From Sulfurimonas sp. (GTDB taxonomy: Bacteria; Campylobacterota; Campylobacteria; Campylobacterales; Sulfurimonadaceae): 17,825 nt of DNA. Below the pieces are notes generated by a model. It worked only from the letters and a program-made list of their open reading frames with translations. It searched no databases and was not told the DNA's origin. The stretch is taken from contig JAKISR010000039.1 in the NCBI GenBank assembly GCA_021648465.1, positions 1 through 17,825 on the forward strand, read 5' to 3'. Position 1 is the stretch's first letter. Every line of letters starts with the position of its first letter. Position numbers and translations under genes: made by a program. This document shows positions 14,641-17,825 of the stretch, one piece after another.

Positions 14641-16419
14641 TTAGATACTACATTGCGTATCTATTTTATAGACACCAAGCTCTTTACCCTTAGTATCTAC
14701 TACATGCACAGCACAAGCGATACAAGGGTCAAAACTATGGATAGTTCTGATAATTTCTAATGGTTGCTCTGGATCTGATACTTTTGTACCAATAAGAGCT
14801 GCTTCATAAGCACCAAGACGACCTTTATAATCTCTTGGAGCTGCGTTCCATGTTGATGGAACAACTGCTTGATAATTAGATATTTTACCATCTTTAATCT
14901 TCACCCAGTGACCAAGAGCACCACGAGGAGCCTCCGCAAGACCTGCACCTTTTGTATCTACACTCACTTTATCAAAATCAAAATCAGTCCATGTGCTTAA
15001 ATCACCACCTGCTGCATTTGCTGCTAGCTCATCAATCCATTTCATCATCTCATCGCCCATAAGCTCAGTCTCAATAGCACGAGCTGCCGTGCGACCAATA
15101 GTGCTAAAAAGGACTGTAGTTGGAAAATTACCTCGTTTTAGGAAGTTTGTTACATATTTTGTAATTAACTCATGACCACCAGCTACACCAATTACCATAC
15201 GAGCAAGAGGTCCAACTTCCATTCTCTCATCATCGTAGATAGGGGATTTAATCCAAGAGTATTTTTCATCAGTTTTAAGATAACTCATGCCGTCAGCTTT
15301 TTTCTCCATACCTGTATATTTGGGAACTGTAGTACCCTCATATGGATGTTGGGGTCCATCAGCCTCATACCAAGCGTGAGTTACATCTTCTTTGATTTTT
15401 TCTGGGTCAAATGGATGAACTTTACTTAAGTCACCATTTAAAACTATACCTGATGGAAACAAAAGAGCTGATTTGTAAAAATCAGTATCATCTAATCTAA
15501 AATCACCATAAGATAAAAAGTTTAGTATTCCACTACCAGTGCCACCAACACCTTTGCCAGTTGTATGTGCTGTAAATGTCGCAGATGAATCAGTTGCCTC
15601 ATCAGCATACATAGTACCTGCCATATATACAGTTGGAAGATAAGCCTGTTTTATAAACTTATTAGATTCTTTTAAAAGTGTCTTAAAGAGTGCAATACGA
15701 GCAGGGTTTTGAATATCTTGAACACAAGTTACTCCACCAACTACTATAGATTGCGGGTGCGGATTTTTACCACCAAAAATCGCTTGCATTTTCCCCATAT
15801 CTCTTTGAATATCAAGAGCTTTTAGGTATTGTGCAACACCGATTAGATTTTGTTCTGGTGTAAGTTTATAATGTTTGTTGCCCCAATAACCATTTCCAAA
15901 AATACCTAAACGGCCTTGTTTTACAAACTTAGCAACTCTGTCTTGAATCTCTTTATATTGCCCTGCACCCTCTATATAAGGGTTTGTTCCAGCAACTTTT
16001 GCCCATTTTACAGCTTCCTCGGATGTTTTTGCAGGATCTGCTGAGAGGGCTGAAACTACATCTACAAAATCAAGAGCATGAAGATGGTAAAAGTGAACTA
16101 AGTGGTCATGAAGATAAAGAGCACCTTGAATAAGATTACGAACTATCCGAGCATTTTTAGGGATAGTTATTTTAAATGCATCTTCAACTGCTTCAATTGA
16201 GCGTTGGTAGTGCGTACCTGTACATACACCACAGATACGCATAGCTAAAAGACCAGCATCACGAGGATCTCGACCTTGTAGTATTGTTTCTATTCCACGA
16301 AAAAGTGTTGATGATGCAAAAGCATCTACAATGGTATTGTTCTCATCAATTACCGCTTCTATTCTTAAGTGACCCTCAATTCTTGTGATTGGATCTACTA
16401 TGATATGTTTTTTTGCCAT
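14641..16419 (-). CDS. hydB: HydB, [NiFe] hydrogenase large subunit (precursor)
   Basis: 592 aa. This subunit holds the Ni-Fe active site that oxidises H2. It has PITRIEGHLR (10-19), the first nickel motif RICGVCTGTHYQRS (61-74; C63, C66) and the second, DPCIACAVH (564-572; C566, C569). A further 20 residues after H572 form the peptide removed by the maturation protease, so the protein must use the Hyp pathway. It has no signal peptide of its own and is exported with HydA by the Tat route. Its start codon overlaps the hydA stop by one base (TAATG). Length and motifs are those of a group 1 uptake enzyme; the exact subgroup cannot be settled by eye. Confidence 0.97.
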   Translation of the reverse strand: MAKKHIIVDPITRIEGHLRIEAVIDENNTIVDAFASSTLFRGIETILQGRDPRDAGLLAMRICGVCTGTHYQRSIEAVEDAFKITIPKNARIVRNLIQGALYLHDHLVHFYHLHALDFVDVVSALSADPAKTSEEAVKWAKVAGTNPYIEGAGQYKEIQDRVAKFVKQGRLGIFGNGYWGNKHYKLTPEQNLIGVAQYLKALDIQRDMGKMQAIFGGKNPHPQSIVVGGVTCVQDIQNPARIALFKTLLKESNKFIKQAYLPTVYMAGTMYADEATDSSATFTAHTTGKGVGGTGSGILNFLSYGDFRLDDTDFYKSALLFPSGIVLNGDLSKVHPFDPEKIKEDVTHAWYEADGPQHPYEGTTVPKYTGMEKKADGMSYLKTDEKYSWIKSPIYDDERMEVGPLARMVIGVAGGHELITKYVTNFLKRGNFPTTVLFSTIGRTAARAIETELMGDEMMKWIDELAANAAGGDLSTWTDFDFDKVSVDTKGAGLAEAPRGALGHWVKIKDGKISNYQAVVPSTWNAAPRDYKGRLGAYEAALIGTKVSDPEQPLEIIRTIHSFDPCIACAVHVVDTKGKELGVYKIDTQCSI

Positions 16420-17654
16420 TACGATTCTCCCCCATCTTCTTTCTTACCAGCAAAAATACTAGCTGCTGCATGGATACCTATACCGATACCTGCTGCAGTT
16501 AAGAGTCCTAAACCAAACTCATCAACAGTCTTTTCAACTCCACCAGTTGGTGCTTTAATTTTTGCATCTGCTATTGGGCGTTCATGTGCATACTTATCCC
16601 AAAAATCTGGCTCAGAACAACCAATACATCCACGACCAACACCAACAGGCCAGTTAACACCCTCGTTATATCTAATGATAGAGCAGTTGTTAAATGTCAT
16701 AGGACCCTTACACCCAACTTTATAAAGACAAAAGTTGTTTTTAGCTCCTACATCTCCCCACTCCTCAACAAACTCTCCAGCGTCAAAGTGAGCGCGTCTT
16801 TCACAGTTATCGTGGATACGATATCCAAATGCAAACTTAGGACGAAGAAGTGAATCTAACTCTGGAACCTGACCAGTTAAGATATAGTGAATAATAACAC
16901 CAACCATATTTGATGGATTTGCAGGACAAGCAGGGATATTGATAAGAGGTTTACCTTTTAATACATCCATAACTCCTACTGCTTGTGTAGGATTTGGAGA
17001 TGCTGCGGGAACACCACCAAAAGTAGCACAAGAACCAACAGCTACAACAGCGGCAGCATGTTTTGAAACTCTTATAAGATGATCATAAAAAGTTTCAGCA
17101 TGAGCACCGATAGTACCGTATTGTCCATCAAGACCCATAGGGATTGCACCTTCTACAAATAAAAGATATTTATCTTTAAATGTATGCATCGCATCTTCAA
17201 GTTGTGCCTCAGCTTGATGACCAGATGCAGCCATAATTGTTTCATTAAATTCTAAAGAGATAATATCAAGAAGAAGTTCATCAATTTTTGGTCCATCTGA
17301 ACGAAGAATAGCTTCTGTATTACCAGCACAGTCTGAAAGCTCTATCCAGATAACTGGAGCTCTGTTCATTAAAAGTGCAGCGTCAGCAACAAGTGGAGTA
17401 AAAGAAGATGGCAACATAAGCATACCAGTTACCGCACTTGCCCATTTCATAAAATCACGGCGGTTTACACCTTGGTCTTTAAGTAAATCATCTATATCTA
17501 AGCGATTTTCTCTGGGTGTTTGAGTTTTTAGCTCCTCTATTCGAGCTTGGCACCTATCAAACAGTTCTTCGTAATGAGTATCACCCATGTTCGTATCAAT
17601 TCGAGCACTTTTAGATGTAAAAAGCTTCTTAACGCTTTCAATTCTATCTGTCAT
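16419..17654 (-). CDS. hydA: HydA, [NiFe] hydrogenase small subunit, Tat-exported
   Basis: 411 aa. It carries three Fe-S clusters that conduct electrons from HydB to HydC. A long hydrophilic N region (64 residues) precedes the twin-arginine signal NRRDFMKWAS (64-73) and its hydrophobic core. The start at 17654 has a good AGGAG site, so the extension is probably real. Proximal-cluster motif: WIELSDCAGNTEAILR, with C109 present but the second usual Cys replaced by N112. The other two proximal cysteines are in GSCATFGG and ACPANP. Distal: HDNC and FCLYKVGC; medial: NNCS and GCIGC. A C-terminal hydrophobic helix (GLGLLTAAGIGIGIHAAASIF) anchors it in the membrane. First gene of the structural operon. 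Confidence 0.96.
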   Translation of the reverse strand: MTDRIESVKKLFTSKSARIDTNMGDTHYEELFDRCQARIEELKTQTPRENRLDIDDLLKDQGVNRRDFMKWASAVTGMLMLPSSFTPLVADAALLMNRAPVIWIELSDCAGNTEAILRSDGPKIDELLLDIISLEFNETIMAASGHQAEAQLEDAMHTFKDKYLLFVEGAIPMGLDGQYGTIGAHAETFYDHLIRVSKHAAAVVAVGSCATFGGVPAASPNPTQAVGVMDVLKGKPLINIPACPANPSNMVGVIIHYILTGQVPELDSLLRPKFAFGYRIHDNCERRAHFDAGEFVEEWGDVGAKNNFCLYKVGCKGPMTFNNCSIIRYNEGVNWPVGVGRGCIGCSEPDFWDKYAHERPIADAKIKAPTGGVEKTVDEFGLGLLTAAGIGIGIHAAASIFAGKKEDGGES

Positions 17655-17825
17655 AGCTAACTCCTAAATTTAAGTAAGTAAATGAATATCTAACACTCAT
17701 ATTATTTGAAATTAACTTAAATAAAGATTAGTTTTTTAAAAAAAATCTTAAAACAACAGTTTCTTATATGTTATTTGGACAAAAAATCATTTTTTGCTTT
17801 AAGCTTATACTAAATTAAACATATA
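17655..17825 (-). promoter_or_regulatory. hydA upstream region
   Basis: 171 bp to the window edge, A+T-rich, no gene seen. AGGAG lies 7 nt before the hydA ATG. The shared motif copy 2 is centred about 115 bp upstream. TAATCT (17730-17725) stands at about the same distance from the motif as the hyp -10 does from copy 1, but it is a weak -10. The far end has AAGCTTATAC-like sequence without clear meaning. Confidence 0.4.
17759..17780 (-). promoter_or_regulatory. Hydrogenase-regulon motif, copy 2 (hydABC operon)
   Basis: Plus-strand reading GTTTCTTATAT, four bases, TTTGGAC. It is 20 of 22 identical to the copy at 7787-7808, ungapped, and is followed in both by one variable base and AAA. It starts 105 bp upstream of the hydA ATG and is oriented toward the minus-strand operon just as copy 1 is toward nicO-hyp. 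A shared operator is the simplest reading. Confidence 0.6.

Noticed and set aside
17777..17797. A sigma-54 promoter from TTGGAC and TTTGC to the right of motif copy 2.
   Set aside because: The GG and GC elements are 19 bp apart, not about 12, and the direction points away from hydA.
1..17825. CRISPR arrays, tRNA or rRNA genes.
   Set aside because: No regularly spaced direct repeats and no tRNA-like or rRNA-like stretches were seen on either strand.

Overview
The window reads as chromosomal DNA of an A+T-rich Campylobacterota bacterium. A Sulfurimonas-like chemolithotroph is the best guess, from the gene content and the style of the proteins, not from any search. Nearly everything right of position 3810, plus the fragment at the left edge, serves one membrane-bound H2-uptake [NiFe] hydrogenase: its structural subunits, its maturation factors and a nickel transporter.

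Layout from right to left, mostly on the minus strand. Structural operon: hydA (small subunit, 17654-16419), hydB (large subunit, 16419-14641) and hydC (cytochrome b, 14630-13890). Next come a perfect 9-bp stem-loop, a full-length but catalytically degenerate HypF paralogue (13816-11891), hypF itself (11898-9631, apparently with a non-AUG start) and a maturation-protease paralogue that has lost two of its three nickel ligands (9634-9080). Facing these on the plus strand are a shortened IS1595-like transposase derivative (7838-8515) and an intact maturation protease (8521-9054). Divergent from that pair is the maturation operon nicO-hypB-hypC-hypD-hypE (7703-3810). The left edge holds the 5' part of hypX (448 to beyond 1), whose product makes the CO ligand of the active site.

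Between hypE and hypX sits a visibly more A+T-rich three-gene block on the same strand: an AAA ATPase, an RloB/TOPRIM-like protein overlapping it by 11 nt, and an HNH nuclease. It resembles an AbiL/PARIS-like anti-phage module plus a nuclease, inserted into the hyp region. Its 361-bp upstream region carries two diverged copies of a 63-bp-period repeat, each bounded by AGAACA/TGTTCT.

The most notable new signal is a 22-bp element, 20 of 22 bases identical, that occurs once upstream of hydA (17759-17780) and once upstream of the nicO-hyp operon (7787-7808), in the same orientation toward both operons. The second copy lies 29 bp in front of the transposase-derived gene. This suggests a hydrogenase regulon controlled by an exapted transposase that recognises what was once its own terminal repeat. 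Other oddities are the Asn replacing a cluster-ligand Cys in HydA, the missing hypF start codon, and the two degenerate maturation paralogues carried beside their intact counterparts.
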